A stretch of 64,000 nt of DNA from Saccharicrinis sp963663905 (lineage in GTDB: Bacteria; Bacteroidota; Bacteroidia; Bacteroidales; Marinilabiliaceae), in the NCBI GenBank assembly GCA_963663905.2, contig OY760657.1, positions 3,038,001 to 3,102,000 of the forward strand, given 5' to 3'. A program made the translations under genes and the position numbers. A model generated the notes under the pieces. The model was not told the origin of the DNA. It worked only from the letters and a program-made list of their open reading frames with translations, and ran no database searches. The first letter of the stretch is position 1. Each line of letters opens with the position of its first letter. Positions 10,036 through 18,558 of this stretch are shown piece after piece.

Positions 10036-10905
10036 TTAATTTTCAGATATTTTATTCCAGATTTCTTTTATCTGCTTAGCGATTTCAGAATCAGGTATAT
10101 ATTCAACCAGTGTTTTTCCCTCAACCATTGATGCTACCCATTGTTTATCAAAAGGAATTTTAGCCAGTAATGGAATATCATTCTCATTAAAATACTTTTC
10201 TAACTCTTCACTTACAGAAATATTAATATCTGCTTTATTAATAATTCCCATGACAGGAATTTGAAATGATTTTACTAACTCTACCAATCTTTCTGCATCA
10301 TTTAATCCTGATTTTGTTGGTTCCGTAACCAAAACTACCAGATTAGTACCTGAAATCGAAGATATTGCAGCACAACCTATCCCCGGAGGTCCGTCATTTA
10401 TTATAAAATCAGCATGATGATCTTTGGCTATATCTTTCGCTCTGCTCCTTATTTTCGAAACTAAACGACCTGAATTTTCTTCACCAGGTCCCATTTTAGC
10501 ATGAACCATAATCCCATATCGTGTTGACGAAACATACCAGGAATTATCTTTGTTCACTTTTGTTGTTATAGATTCTGTTGGACAGATTCTTTCACAAAGT
10601 CTGCATCCTTCGCAAAGAAAATTATTCACTTTATAGGAACTATCTTCAAACTTATCTATAGCATTAAATCTACACTTATCAAAACACACTCCACATTCAG
10701 TACATGTATCATTATTGATGATGGCATAACTTCCACTTTCAAACGAAAAAAACTCTTGCACTTTAGGTTGAAGCAGCAAATGTAAATCAGAAGCATCTAC
10801 ATCATTGTCACACAAAACAGCATTTTTAGCAACACTAGCAAGAGCTGCCGTAAACGATGTTTTACCAGTTCCTCCTTTACCGCTAAGAATGGTAATTTCC
10901 TTCAT
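10036..10905 (-). CDS. MinD-superfamily P-loop ATPase with inserted 2x[4Fe-4S] ferredoxin domain (second copy)
   Basis: A 289-residue MinD/Mrp-like ATPase with deviant Walker A SGKGGTGKTS (residues 8-17) and DGPPG (171-175). Between them is an inserted bacterial ferredoxin domain with two CxxCxxCxxxC motifs: C68-C71-C74-C78 and C98-C101-C104-C108. This domain order matches COG1149, whose function is undefined but is suspected in iron-sulfur or metallocofactor assembly alongside NifX-like proteins. It overlaps the upstream paralogue by 23 bp, implying translational coupling and probably a heteromeric partnership. The identity of the two copies is moderate, so they are specialised paralogues rather than a recent duplication. 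Confidence 0.9.
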   Translation of the reverse strand: MKEITILSGKGGTGKTSFTAALASVAKNAVLCDNDVDASDLHLLLQPKVQEFFSFESGSYAIINNDTCTECGVCFDKCRFNAIDKFEDSSYKVNNFLCEGCRLCERICPTESITTKVNKDNSWYVSSTRYGIMVHAKMGPGEENSGRLVSKIRSRAKDIAKDHHADFIINDGPPGIGCAAISSISGTNLVVLVTEPTKSGLNDAERLVELVKSFQIPVMGIINKADINISVSEELEKYFNENDIPLLAKIPFDKQWVASMVEGKTLVEYIPDSEIAKQIKEIWNKISEN

Positions 10906-11776
10906 TTACAAATATTTTTTGACTCAATACATTCACAATATTAATAAAATCACTCTTTAACGATTCTGGCATATTATCACCCAATAGACCTTCTGCATAA
11001 AGAGTTGCAAATTCTCTCCTAAACGGTATCTCACCAATAATCTCTATATTATTATTTAAAAGATATTCTTCTGTTTCATGAGATCCCAAACCTGCCTTGT
11101 TAATGATTACACCATAACTTTTACCAAGATCCTTCAGTAAATCGACAGTTAACTTAAGGTCATGCAATCCAAAAGGAGTTGGTTCTGTCACCAATACTAC
11201 ATAATCAGCATCCGAAACAGATTGTACAACAGAACAACTGGTTCCTGGGGGAGCATCAAAAATTATTATATCACACTCATTATTAACCCTATACTTCAAC
11301 TCTTTAATCAGCATAGTTTGCATAGCTGAACCTATACGTAATTTACCTTCGAGCAAACCTTTACCATAACCTAGATTGTAGTTTGTTACATTTCCTATAG
11401 GATGTTCAATTTCTTGCAGAGCACCTTCCAGACAAGCGACAGAACATGCACCACATGAATGACACAAAACATCATTAACCTGAATAAATTGAACTGGAGG
11501 AATTATTGTTAGAGCATTAAACTCGCAATATTCTGAACATTTTCGACAGTAAGTGCATAAATTTTCATCAATTCTGGGAATCATTTGATTTATTACTTCT
11601 TGCAATCCCATTTTATGCTTAGGAAAGAATAATAAATCATTAGGTTCCTCTACATCACAATCAACAATTTGAATATTATTAGTAACCTCTTTTGCTAAAA
11701 AATGATATAAATTAACTGCTACTGAAGTCTTTCCTGTTCCTCCTTTCCCACTTGCAATTGCTATTTTAAAACTCAT
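10883..11776 (-). CDS. MinD-superfamily P-loop ATPase with inserted 2x[4Fe-4S] ferredoxin domain (first copy)
   Basis: A 297-residue paralogue of the next gene. It has SGKGGTGKTS at residues 9-18, a ferredoxin insert with C74-C77-C80-C84 and C105-C108-C111-C115, then FDAPPGTSC (173-181) and VTEPTPFGLHDL. The two ferredoxin motifs should hold two [4Fe-4S] clusters; the MinD part should bind and hydrolyse ATP. Its stop lies inside the start of the second copy. Upstream, 13 bp away, is a DUF89 gene, and before that a NifX-like gene, so the operon order is NifX-DUF89-ATPase-ATPase-thioesterase. The molecular substrate is not known from sequence. Confidence 0.9.
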   Translation of the reverse strand: MSFKIAIASGKGGTGKTSVAVNLYHFLAKEVTNNIQIVDCDVEEPNDLLFFPKHKMGLQEVINQMIPRIDENLCTYCRKCSEYCEFNALTIIPPVQFIQVNDVLCHSCGACSVACLEGALQEIEHPIGNVTNYNLGYGKGLLEGKLRIGSAMQTMLIKELKYRVNNECDIIIFDAPPGTSCSVVQSVSDADYVVLVTEPTPFGLHDLKLTVDLLKDLGKSYGVIINKAGLGSHETEEYLLNNNIEIIGEIPFRREFATLYAEGLLGDNMPESLKSDFINIVNVLSQKIFVNEGNYHS

Positions 11777-11789
11777 AATAACTCCTTTT

Positions 11790-12623
11790 TTATTTAACTA
11801 CTAAACTCCCCTTAGGCACTCCTAGCATTTCTGCTATTGGATCACATTTTGCCATAAGTAAAAAACAAATAGATTTATTCTTTAAATTCATTAAACCTTC
11901 AAAGTTTCCCTGTCCTTTTGATATAATTAAATCTGCAGAATTAAAACATTCTATAAACTCATCAGAACAATAATCCAACAAGGTTGATGGTGCATCAAAA
12001 CCATTTGAAATAACATTGCACACCTGATTCAAAGAAACAAAACAGGCATCTTCATAAGTAACATCATTTATTACAGGTTTACCCCTGACTGCATAAATTA
12101 AATTTGGGTGTTGCAATAATTCTATCAATAATTTATCAAATACAATCTCTCCTGCATTATCACCTAAATACAAGATACTTTCAGCTTTTTTAATTTTTGC
12201 TAAAAATTCAGAGGTATGGTCAATTGCAAAAGGTAATTCAGTGAGTTCTTTAATTTTCTGAGTAATATCTGCAGGTTGAGTATGAGCTCCATAATCAATT
12301 ATATTACCTGCAACCGTTAATTTAACAGCAGTATATAATGGATCATTAGTGTTTAGCGCAAAAGATTTCCAATACTCATAATCTGATAACAGAATCTTGT
12401 TGGCATGTAATTTTTCTTCCTGATAAAGAGTATTACATTTTAATTTTTCACTGGCCAATCTATGAATATAAGTTGCTATAAAAGGATTTGAACAGTCTTT
12501 GCATTCATTTAAAATACTCTTTGACCCTATTATTAACTCCTCTGCATCTTCATTCGATAATTCAAATTTCTGAATTAGTTTATCAATAGTATTAAGATGG
12601 CAGTTATAGCATAAATCAACCAT
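11790..12623 (-). CDS. DUF89-family protein (metal-dependent damage-control phosphatase-like)
   Basis: A 277-residue protein when started at MVDLCYNCHLNTI. An upstream in-frame ATG at 12677 would add 18 residues and overlap the NifX-like gene by 53 bp. I prefer 12623 because DUF89 proteins of this subgroup have a CxxC motif almost at the N-terminus and because this start falls right beside the upstream stop at 12625. The family signature is seen in ILYLGDNAGEIVFDKLLIELL and in LIISKGQGNFEGL. DUF89 enzymes are metal-dependent phosphatases thought to clear damaged metabolites. Here the physical linkage to NifX-like and ferredoxin-ATPase genes suggests a role with them (inference). Confidence 0.82.
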   Translation of the reverse strand: MVDLCYNCHLNTIDKLIQKFELSNEDAEELIIGSKSILNECKDCSNPFIATYIHRLASEKLKCNTLYQEEKLHANKILLSDYEYWKSFALNTNDPLYTAVKLTVAGNIIDYGAHTQPADITQKIKELTELPFAIDHTSEFLAKIKKAESILYLGDNAGEIVFDKLLIELLQHPNLIYAVRGKPVINDVTYEDACFVSLNQVCNVISNGFDAPSTLLDYCSDEFIECFNSADLIISKGQGNFEGLMNLKNKSICFLLMAKCDPIAEMLGVPKGSLVVK

Positions 12624-12624
12624 A

Positions 12625-12978
12625 TTAATGGTCGCAATAATTTGCTGTAAACGATAATGATTCAGATAAAAAACCATCTATAAGTTCGTTTACAGAAAGC
12701 TGTGGAGCTCCCACAAATGCATTTACTCCATTCGATTGAAATAACTGAATGGCTTTTTGCCCCATTCCTCCGGCAATTATATCCGTTACTCCTTTTTCAG
12801 ATAAGAACTTAGGCAAAAGTCCAGGTTCATGTGGTGGAGGAACTATCTTTTCTTCCGCTGCAATTTCACCTTTAGTTACAGACACAAGTGCAAAAAACTT
12901 ACAGTGTCCAAAATGACTATCCAAAACTCCTGCTTCATTTACAGGAATAGCAATTTTCTTGTTCATAACAATTATCAT
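12625..12978 (-). CDS. NifX/NifB-like dinitrogenase cofactor-binding family protein
   Basis: A 117-residue protein of the NifB/NifX/NafY single-domain family (COG1433). The family pattern is clear: KIAIPVNEAGVLDSHFGHCKFFALVSV, then GLLPKFLSEKGVTDIIAGGMGQKAIQLFQSNGVNAFVGA. Members bind iron-molybdenum-type cluster precursors in nitrogen fixers; in genomes without nitrogenase the role is undefined. No nif structural gene is visible here. It is the first gene of the operon leading into DUF89 and the two ferredoxin-ATPases, with its start 12 bp from a promoter-like box. Confidence 0.88.
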   Translation of the reverse strand: MIIVMNKKIAIPVNEAGVLDSHFGHCKFFALVSVTKGEIAAEEKIVPPPHEPGLLPKFLSEKGVTDIIAGGMGQKAIQLFQSNGVNAFVGAPQLSVNELIDGFLSESLSFTANYCDH

Positions 12979-12989
12979 TAAAATTTTGG

Positions 12990-13019
12990 AAAAAGTAACA
13001 GGGTATTAATACAGCAAAA
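12990..13019 (-). promoter_or_regulatory. Candidate promoter of the NifX-DUF89-ATPase operon
   Basis: Read on the minus strand, TTTTG (13019-13015) is followed after 17 bp by TACTTTTT (12997-12990). This resembles the Bacteroidota consensus TTTG-N19-TAnnTTTG with one mismatch in the -7 box. Transcription would start just upstream of the ATG at 12978. Confidence 0.4.
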
Positions 13020-13169
13020 CCGTAAACTATCATATATTCATCAAGCAAATTAATTAATATCAGACAACATTCTAATTAACCTGCAATGAAGAAGCCAAGA
13101 CATCATTAGAACTAAAAATTAATTGCTTAAATACCTGCAAAACACCCTGCTACATGGATATAAAACACT

Positions 13170-13484
13170 CTATTTTAACTTATTTACAATATCTTGCACT
13201 TTTGATCCTTCGTTTTGCAATATAACCATCTGGATATTAAACTTATCCAGAAGATCTTTAGCTTTGGGACCAAAATCACCACTGATTACTTTACCTACAC
13301 CTAATTCTACCATACGTTCTGACACTTTTAAACCAGCACCATTACTATCATCTGCATTTACATTTTCAATAAAATTACATTCTCCGCTCTCTTCATCATG
13401 TAAGCAGAACCATGCAGCTCTTCCAAAACGTAGGTCAAAATCAGAATCCAAAGAATCACCTGTTGATGTAATTACCGTTTTCAT
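13170..13484 (-). CDS. NifX/NifB-like family protein (second copy)
   Basis: A 104-residue COG1433 protein: MKTVITSTGDSLDSDFDLRFGRAAWFCLHD, ending GVGKVISGDFGPKAKDLLDKFNIQMVIL. The short length and single domain match NifX-like carrier proteins. It is separated by 191 bp from the next operon and by about 130 bp from DUF134, so it is probably a single-gene unit. Two palindromes lie directly upstream. A partial overlapping plus-strand reading frame of similar length is a shadow. The bound ligand is unknown. Confidence 0.88.
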   Translation of the reverse strand: MKTVITSTGDSLDSDFDLRFGRAAWFCLHDEESGECNFIENVNADDSNGAGLKVSERMVELGVGKVISGDFGPKAKDLLDKFNIQMVILQNEGSKVQDIVNKLK

Positions 13485-13522
13485 ACGTTTAATTTTTAAG
13501 TACTAAAGAATTTTATCTGACA

Positions 13523-13556
13523 TACATTATAATGTAGTATCTCATTACATAGTAAT
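13523..13556 (-). promoter_or_regulatory. Two adjacent palindromes upstream of the NifX-like gene
   Basis: A perfect 14-bp palindrome TACATTATAATGTA occupies 13523-13536, and a second inverted repeat ATTAC-ATA-GTAAT lies at 13544-13556. Both are 40-72 bp upstream of the start codon at 13484, where an operator would sit. The regulator is unknown; the neighbouring DUF134 protein is a candidate. Confidence 0.45.
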
Positions 13557-13610
13557 CTTCTGTCAAACAGATCTCATTAATTTCTTATGGCTAAATAATA
13601 ATTTAATCTA

Positions 13611-14015
13611 TTATTGATTAATTAACTCAGTTGATGATGACTTACAAATTGGACAATTTGCAAGTTCAACAGATGATGGTTTCGTAAATTTTGCGTGACA
13701 ATCGTTACAAACAAACCAAATTCCATCTAATTCAACATTTCCATAAACAGTAACAATTTCCTTTGCTTCTGTTAACGCTTTTGCCATTTTTCTCCTTGCA
13801 CTTTCATAAATTCGGGCAAAAGTTGGACGAGAAACTCCCATTAATTTTGCAGCTTCATCATGATTAAGAAGATCATAATCAGCTAACTTAATCGCTTCAT
13901 ATTCTTCATATAATAACTCCACTACTCCATTTGAATCTCCATTTATTCCATAAGGCTTATAACCTTTGAATTTAGGTGGAGCAACAATTTTTCTTAATGT
14001 TTTTCTTCTTGGCAT
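13611..14015 (-). CDS. DUF134 family putative DNA-binding protein
   Basis: A 134-residue protein when started at MPRRKTLRKIVAPP (14015). An ATG at 14030 would add five residues, but family members usually begin MPR.K, so the inner start is preferred. The central part LNHDEAAKLMGVSRPTFARIYESARRKMA is a sigma-region-4-like helix-turn-helix. The C-terminal tail has CNDCHAKF...CPICKSS, a zinc-ribbon or rubredoxin-like CxxC pair. DUF134 (COG1342) proteins are predicted transcription regulators often encoded beside NifX-like genes, as here. A double-palindrome promoter just upstream suggests autoregulation (inference). Confidence 0.85.
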   Translation of the reverse strand: MPRRKTLRKIVAPPKFKGYKPYGINGDSNGVVELLYEEYEAIKLADYDLLNHDEAAKLMGVSRPTFARIYESARRKMAKALTEAKEIVTVYGNVELDGIWFVCNDCHAKFTKPSSVELANCPICKSSSTELINQ

Positions 14016-14031
14016 AAGAACTAAATTCAAT

Positions 14032-14081
14032 TCAAATGAGAATATTCTCTCTGCAAATATATAGAGAATATTCTCATTTGA
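14032..14081 (-). promoter_or_regulatory. Double-palindrome operator with embedded promoter, upstream of DUF134
   Basis: Two identical 12-bp palindromes GAGAATATTCTC occur at 14038-14049 and 14064-14075, and the whole 14032-14081 segment forms a perfect inverted repeat with 19-bp arms. Read on the minus strand, a -7 box TATATTTG (14061-14054) lies exactly between the palindromes, preceded 18 bp upstream by TTTC as a weak -33 element. A protein bound at both sites would cover the spacer and the transcription start. This is a strong repressor-type operator architecture. Confidence 0.7.
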
Positions 14082-14234
14082 AAGTTATTTAATATATTTT
14101 AATAAAAATTTTTACTCAGACTGTTAAACGTCTTATGACATAACTACTAATGATCAACACTATAAAATTATAATGTTAACCATCAATAGCCTAATTCTGT
14201 GGTAAGATATGAAATAATGTAATTGCTTACCCAA

Positions 14235-15605
14235 TTAATTAACTTGGTGTGCAATTGCTTTATTTATTTTTTTAATCTCATGAATTACAAAGTACACCGT
14301 AATCAAAGCTGAGATAGAATCTGCTATTGGAGCGGAAAGCCACACTCCTCTTAATCCAAGATAATCAGGTAGAATAAATAAACATGGAATTAATACAATT
14401 ACCTGTCTCAATAAGGATAAAATACTAGCTAAACCAGCTTTTCCTATTGACTGATAATAATTTCCTATAATTATCTGAAAACCAACCAAAGGCAAGGCCA
14501 ATAAAAATAGCTTTAATCCCTGAACTCCAATTTCTAAAAGCTCCTTATCGTCATCATTAAAAAGTAAAATAATCTGCCTAGGAAATAACTGACTTAGTAA
14601 AAATCCAAAAACAGAAAAAATAGTAGCAGCAACGATAGCAATTACTAAAGTATGTTTTACTCGCTTATAAATTTTAGCTCCATAATTAAACCCAATAATT
14701 GGTTGCATTGCCATGTTTATTGCTAAAACAGTCATAACAATTAACATCGTTACACTCATGATTACACCAAGCGCACCTACAGCTAAATCATTTCCATGCT
14801 TAATTAATTGAAAATTATAAATTCCAAATACAGCACTAGAGGCCAATTGCATACTAAATGGAGCAAATCCTATGGTTATAATGTACCAAATAATATCTCT
14901 TTTAAGAGCCATATTTCGGAAGTACAATTTAATCACAGAACGACTGCTTTTAAAATGAGCTACAACCCATACACAAAGAACTATTTGAGAAATAACAGTG
15001 GCATATGCTGCACCTTTTACTCCCATATTCCATTTCATGATAAACAACCAGTCAAGAACAATATTAACACCGGCACTTAAAAGCATGGATATCATTGCAA
15101 CATTGGCACTACCTTCTGATCTGATCAAATTGTTGAGTGCATAACCGACAACGTTAAAAACTGCACCTGCCAAAATAATATTTAAATACTCTTTAGCGTA
15201 TCCATATGTTTCTGCATTTATACCAAAGAAACCTAATAAAGGATCACTAATAGCAAAGCCAATGGCAGTTATTAATGCTGACACTATGATCATTAAAACA
15301 AATGAGTTACCTAAAACCTTTTCTGCTCTATCAAAATCCTTTTTGCCTAAATTCAAGGAGATTCTTACACCAGCACCCATTCCTACCATCATTCCAAATG
15401 CCATCATAATAATCATAATTGGAAAGATTGCACTTAATCCAGCCAGGGCTAAAGAACCAACCCCCTGTCCTATGTAAATTCGATCAACAATGTTATATAG
15501 AGAATTTATAATGACTCCGGCAAAAGCCGGTAAAAAATACTTCCACATTAATTTTGGAATAGACTCGAACTCTAATTCCTTTACATTCTTACTCTGCTTA
15601 CTCAT
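14235..15605 (-). CDS. MATE-family multidrug/Na+ antiporter
   Basis: A 456-residue polytopic membrane protein with about 12 transmembrane helices. The MATE pattern is seen in both halves: PAFAGVIINSLYNIVDRIYIGQGVGSLALAGLSAIFPI near the N-terminus and AINMAMQPIIGFNYGAKIYKRVKHTL in the second half. The family exports cationic drugs or metabolites in exchange for Na+ or H+. Substrate cannot be inferred. It is transcribed alone from a promoter-like box 19 bp upstream and has no linked regulator apart from the nearby DUF134 gene downstream. Confidence 0.92.
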   Translation of the reverse strand: MSKQSKNVKELEFESIPKLMWKYFLPAFAGVIINSLYNIVDRIYIGQGVGSLALAGLSAIFPIMIIMMAFGMMVGMGAGVRISLNLGKKDFDRAEKVLGNSFVLMIIVSALITAIGFAISDPLLGFFGINAETYGYAKEYLNIILAGAVFNVVGYALNNLIRSEGSANVAMISMLLSAGVNIVLDWLFIMKWNMGVKGAAYATVISQIVLCVWVVAHFKSSRSVIKLYFRNMALKRDIIWYIITIGFAPFSMQLASSAVFGIYNFQLIKHGNDLAVGALGVIMSVTMLIVMTVLAINMAMQPIIGFNYGAKIYKRVKHTLVIAIVAATIFSVFGFLLSQLFPRQIILLFNDDDKELLEIGVQGLKLFLLALPLVGFQIIIGNYYQSIGKAGLASILSLLRQVIVLIPCLFILPDYLGLRGVWLSAPIADSISALITVYFVIHEIKKINKAIAHQVN

Positions 15606-15623
15606 TATAAAATTTTAAAACGC

Positions 15624-15631
15624 CAAAGTTA
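15624..15631 (-). promoter_or_regulatory. Candidate -7 box for the MATE gene
   Basis: On the minus strand TAACTTTG matches the Bacteroidota -7 consensus TAnnTTTG, 19 bp upstream of the ATG at 15605. No convincing -33 TTTG is present at the right distance, so confidence is moderate. Confidence 0.45.
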
Positions 15632-15691
15632 ACTATTTTAGATTTGAAAAGGATTCTATAAACATTCTATATAAACTCATTATGTATAAAT

Positions 15692-15733
15692 AAAAAACTC
15701 TCGTTTTGTATATCTAATTACACAACGAGAGTT
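15692..15733 (-). terminator. Rho-independent terminator of the DUF255 gene
   Basis: The arms AACTCTCGTT and AACGAGAGTT (with flanking partial pairing) form a stem around a short AT-rich loop. On the minus strand the stem is followed by a run of six T. It lies 115 bp downstream of the gene ending at 15848. Confidence 0.75.
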
Positions 15734-15847
15734 CAATCTGAAAACCAATAAATTTATAATTATTCTTATTGTTTAGGTCACACAGTTTCTTTATATCGTT
15801 TTTCAGATCTATTTAACACAACTAATAAACTCTAAAAAATTTAAGGT

Positions 15848-17866
15848 TTAAATCTCCTTCATTTTTTCCTTAACATCATCTATGGAATAAGCAGGAAGGT
15901 GACAACAATTATTTTTACACAAATGAAAAACCAATTGCTCGCTTTCTTTATTCTCAGCCAAAGGAATTTCATGATCTCCTGAAGCTAAAAAAACATAAGG
16001 ATCATATTCCATTAGTATTTCCTTATGAGCTTTATCTTTACCTTTACCAGAAAGTACCAATTCATAGTTTTCATGTATAAAGAATAATTTTAAACGTTGC
16101 CAGTTGGCGTAATATTTACCATGTTGATCAATACGACCACTTAAATTCTTTAGCATCTGTAAAGATGTTGAGTAAGCCTCTTTATTTAAGAAATATTTAC
16201 TTAATCGATATAGATTTAAAGCCATTACTGAATTTGAAGCAGGAATTACATTGTCTGCAGTTTCACTTTTTCTTACCAGTAAAGGATCATCATTTATAGA
16301 TGTATAATAGAACAGTTGATTATCGTCATTAAAGAAATGAGCAGTAGCATATTCACATAATTCATTCGCTAAATGAATCCATTGCTCATCAAAACTGGCC
16401 ATATATAATTCTATCCAGGCATCTATCAGTAAAGCATAATCATCTAAAAAGGCATTGATACTTCCTTTTTTACCTTTAAGAATTCGCCATAAACCGCCAT
16501 CTTTTTGAAAAGCCTTATTTTTAATAAATTCAGAGGCTTTAACTGCATCTTTTAAATATTCATCATTGCCGGTAGCCTTATACGCCACAACCAAACCTTT
16601 GATCATAATTGCATTCCACGATGTCAGAATTTTATCATCTAATGCTGGCCTTGTTCTTTTCGACCTCTTTTCTAGTAATAAACTCTTACTTGTATAAATA
16701 GATTCTCTTACTTTATCAGCCTCAAGCCCCTTTTCGATAGCAAACTCATCTATCGACATCATCTGAAAAAGAACATTTTTGCCATTTTCCCAGTTTCCGT
16801 CTTCAGTTATATTAAATAATTCACAAAATAGATAACTATTTTCTTTTAATACAACCTCTATCTCATTCTTAGTCCAAACATAATAATGACCTTCTTCACC
16901 TTCACTATCAGCATCTAAGGAAGAGTAAAAGCCACCTTCAGATGAGCTTAATTCTTTTTTTACAAAAGCAATCGTCTCATCAACAACCTTTTTAAACAAA
17001 GGATTTTTTGTGATTTGATAAGCTATGGCATATACTTCAATCAATTGTCCCTGATCATACAACATCTTTTCAAAATGAGGTACTTTCCAAACAGCATCCA
17101 CTGAATATCTTGAAAAACCACCTCCCAGATGATCATATATTCCTCCCCAGGCCATTCTTGAAAGACTCAAGTTAACATACTCTAAAATATCTGAATCCTG
17201 ATTTTTCTGAAGATAAGCTAATAAAAAATGGTATTCAACCGGCATAGGAAACTTTGGAACTCCTTTATTTCCTCCCCAAACCAAATCTAAATTTGGCTTC
17301 CACTTTTCAATAGTTTCCTTCATTACTTCATTAGTAAAAAGAACTGAATCTTTAACTAAACCTACAAAATCCATCCTTTCAATTCCAGCCTTAATTTGTA
17401 ACGCTAAATCTTCAAGTCGAGGTCTATCATCATCAAACAAATGTTTCACTTCTTTCAAAAGATTCATCCATTGACGTTTCTGAAAATAAGTACCTGCAAA
17501 AAACGGCTGTCCATTAGGTAGTGCAATTATATTCAGGGGCCATCCTCCTCTTCCTGTTGTTAAGTGAGCCACATCCATAAAAACATGATCCAGGTCCGGA
17601 CGTTCTTCTCTGTCTATTTTTATAGAAACATAATGCTCATTCATATATTCAGCAACTTCATAACTACTGAAGCTTTCTTTTTCCATTACATGACACCAAT
17701 GACACGCAGCATATCCAATAGAGATTATAATCAGCTTATTCTCATTCCTGGCTTTTTCCAAAGCTTCTTTTACCCAAGGATACCAATAAACAGGATTTTT
17801 GGCATGCATTAATAAGTAGGGGCTCATCTCATTAGCTAAAGCATTTTTAGCTTCTATCATAAACAA
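15848..17866 (-). CDS. Thioredoxin-domain DUF255 protein (YyaL/SPATA20 family)
   Basis: A 672-residue protein. The N-terminal thioredoxin-like DUF255 domain carries NPVYWYPWVKEALEKA and the CHWCHVMEKESF motif, followed by FMDVAHLTTGRGGWPLN. The C-terminal two thirds form an (alpha/alpha)6 barrel like N-acylglucosamine 2-epimerases, with VPHFEKMLYDQGQL. Family length is about 650-700, so the gene is full length. The start may be the first ATG (17866) or the second (17860); both precede EAKNALANEMSPYLL equally well. The family is widespread but its reaction is not established. A CHLCKNNCCHLPAYS cysteine cluster near the C-terminus is notable. Confidence 0.88.
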   Translation of the reverse strand: MFMIEAKNALANEMSPYLLMHAKNPVYWYPWVKEALEKARNENKLIIISIGYAACHWCHVMEKESFSSYEVAEYMNEHYVSIKIDREERPDLDHVFMDVAHLTTGRGGWPLNIIALPNGQPFFAGTYFQKRQWMNLLKEVKHLFDDDRPRLEDLALQIKAGIERMDFVGLVKDSVLFTNEVMKETIEKWKPNLDLVWGGNKGVPKFPMPVEYHFLLAYLQKNQDSDILEYVNLSLSRMAWGGIYDHLGGGFSRYSVDAVWKVPHFEKMLYDQGQLIEVYAIAYQITKNPLFKKVVDETIAFVKKELSSSEGGFYSSLDADSEGEEGHYYVWTKNEIEVVLKENSYLFCELFNITEDGNWENGKNVLFQMMSIDEFAIEKGLEADKVRESIYTSKSLLLEKRSKRTRPALDDKILTSWNAIMIKGLVVAYKATGNDEYLKDAVKASEFIKNKAFQKDGGLWRILKGKKGSINAFLDDYALLIDAWIELYMASFDEQWIHLANELCEYATAHFFNDDNQLFYYTSINDDPLLVRKSETADNVIPASNSVMALNLYRLSKYFLNKEAYSTSLQMLKNLSGRIDQHGKYYANWQRLKLFFIHENYELVLSGKGKDKAHKEILMEYDPYVFLASGDHEIPLAENKESEQLVFHLCKNNCCHLPAYSIDDVKEKMKEI

Positions 17867-18125
17867 TTCTTTAGTTTTTCATCCATTAGTTATTATGCCA
17901 AACACATGAAATTACAATAAGGTTTATTTATGTTGAGATTTTTTTCTGAATAAAATTCCAGGCAATTTTTATTAACACCCACAACTTCCTCCTCGTATTA
18001 ATTGAATATCAACAAAATAACATAGAACTTTTTACTATAATAATTAAATATTCGCTTCTGATTTAATAGGAATCCAAAAAGAAATCATTACTTAAACAGA
18101 TATGAGTATAGTACCTTAAAATATT

Positions 18126-18133
18126 TATATTTG
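18126..18133 (+). promoter_or_regulatory. Candidate -7 box for the DUF3820 gene
   Basis: TATATTTG matches TAnnTTTG and lies 17 bp upstream of the ATG at 18151. No clear -33 element is present. The preceding 260 bp of intergenic DNA show no other feature I can name. Confidence 0.5.
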
Positions 18134-18150
18134 CAGCAAATACGATTTCA

Positions 18151-18357
18151 ATGAACGAACAGTTATTACTTGATCTGGTTAGAACACGAATGCCTTTCGG
18201 CAAATACAAAGGGATTATCTTATGTGATCTTCCTGAACCATACCTTGTTTGGTATCATCAAAAAGGATTTCCCCAAGGAAAATTAGGTATGCTACTTGCA
18301 ACTCTTTATGAGATTAAATTAAACGGATTAGAATACTTATTAAAACCTCTTAGGTAA
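18151..18357 (+). CDS. DUF3820 family small protein
   Basis: A 68-residue protein matching the DUF3820 pattern: RTRMPFGKYKGIILCDLPEPYLVWYHQKGFPQGKLG. Homologues are short proteins of unknown function widespread in Bacteroidota and Gammaproteobacteria; some carry related modules inside exonuclease-like proteins. Its own promoter-like box and a clear start support a genuine gene despite its small size. It precedes serB by 200 bp and is not obviously part of that transcript. Confidence 0.8.
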   Translation: MNEQLLLDLVRTRMPFGKYKGIILCDLPEPYLVWYHQKGFPQGKLGMLLATLYEIKLNGLEYLLKPLR

Positions 18358-18526
18358 AATACTTAGCACATATTACACCATAATAATCAACACAATAGAC
18401 ATAAAAAAACACAAAAACATCATATTTATTGATTATCGTTTTTGAATACAATAATTTATGATGTTAAAAAAGATGAAATTTGTCATAATTTTTCATCTCC
18501 TTCTGACTGTGTTTACTTTGATTTAT

Positions 18527-18534
18527 TATTTTTG
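18527..18534 (+). promoter_or_regulatory. Candidate -7 box for serB
   Basis: TATTTTTG matches TAnnTTTG and is 24 bp upstream of the ATG at 18559. It lies inside the open frame that could be extended upstream to a TTG at 18442, which argues against the longer start. Confidence 0.45.
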
Positions 18535-18558
18535 TTTATTGAAAACATTACAAAACTC

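Noticed and set aside
13123..13506. Plus-strand open frame of 127 codons over the NifX-like gene.
   Set aside because: It is the antisense of a well-supported COG1433 gene and shows no protein family pattern.
18442..18558. TTG-initiated 39-residue extension of SerB.
   Set aside because: No family likeness in the extra residues, and a -7 promoter box lies within it just before the ATG at 18559.
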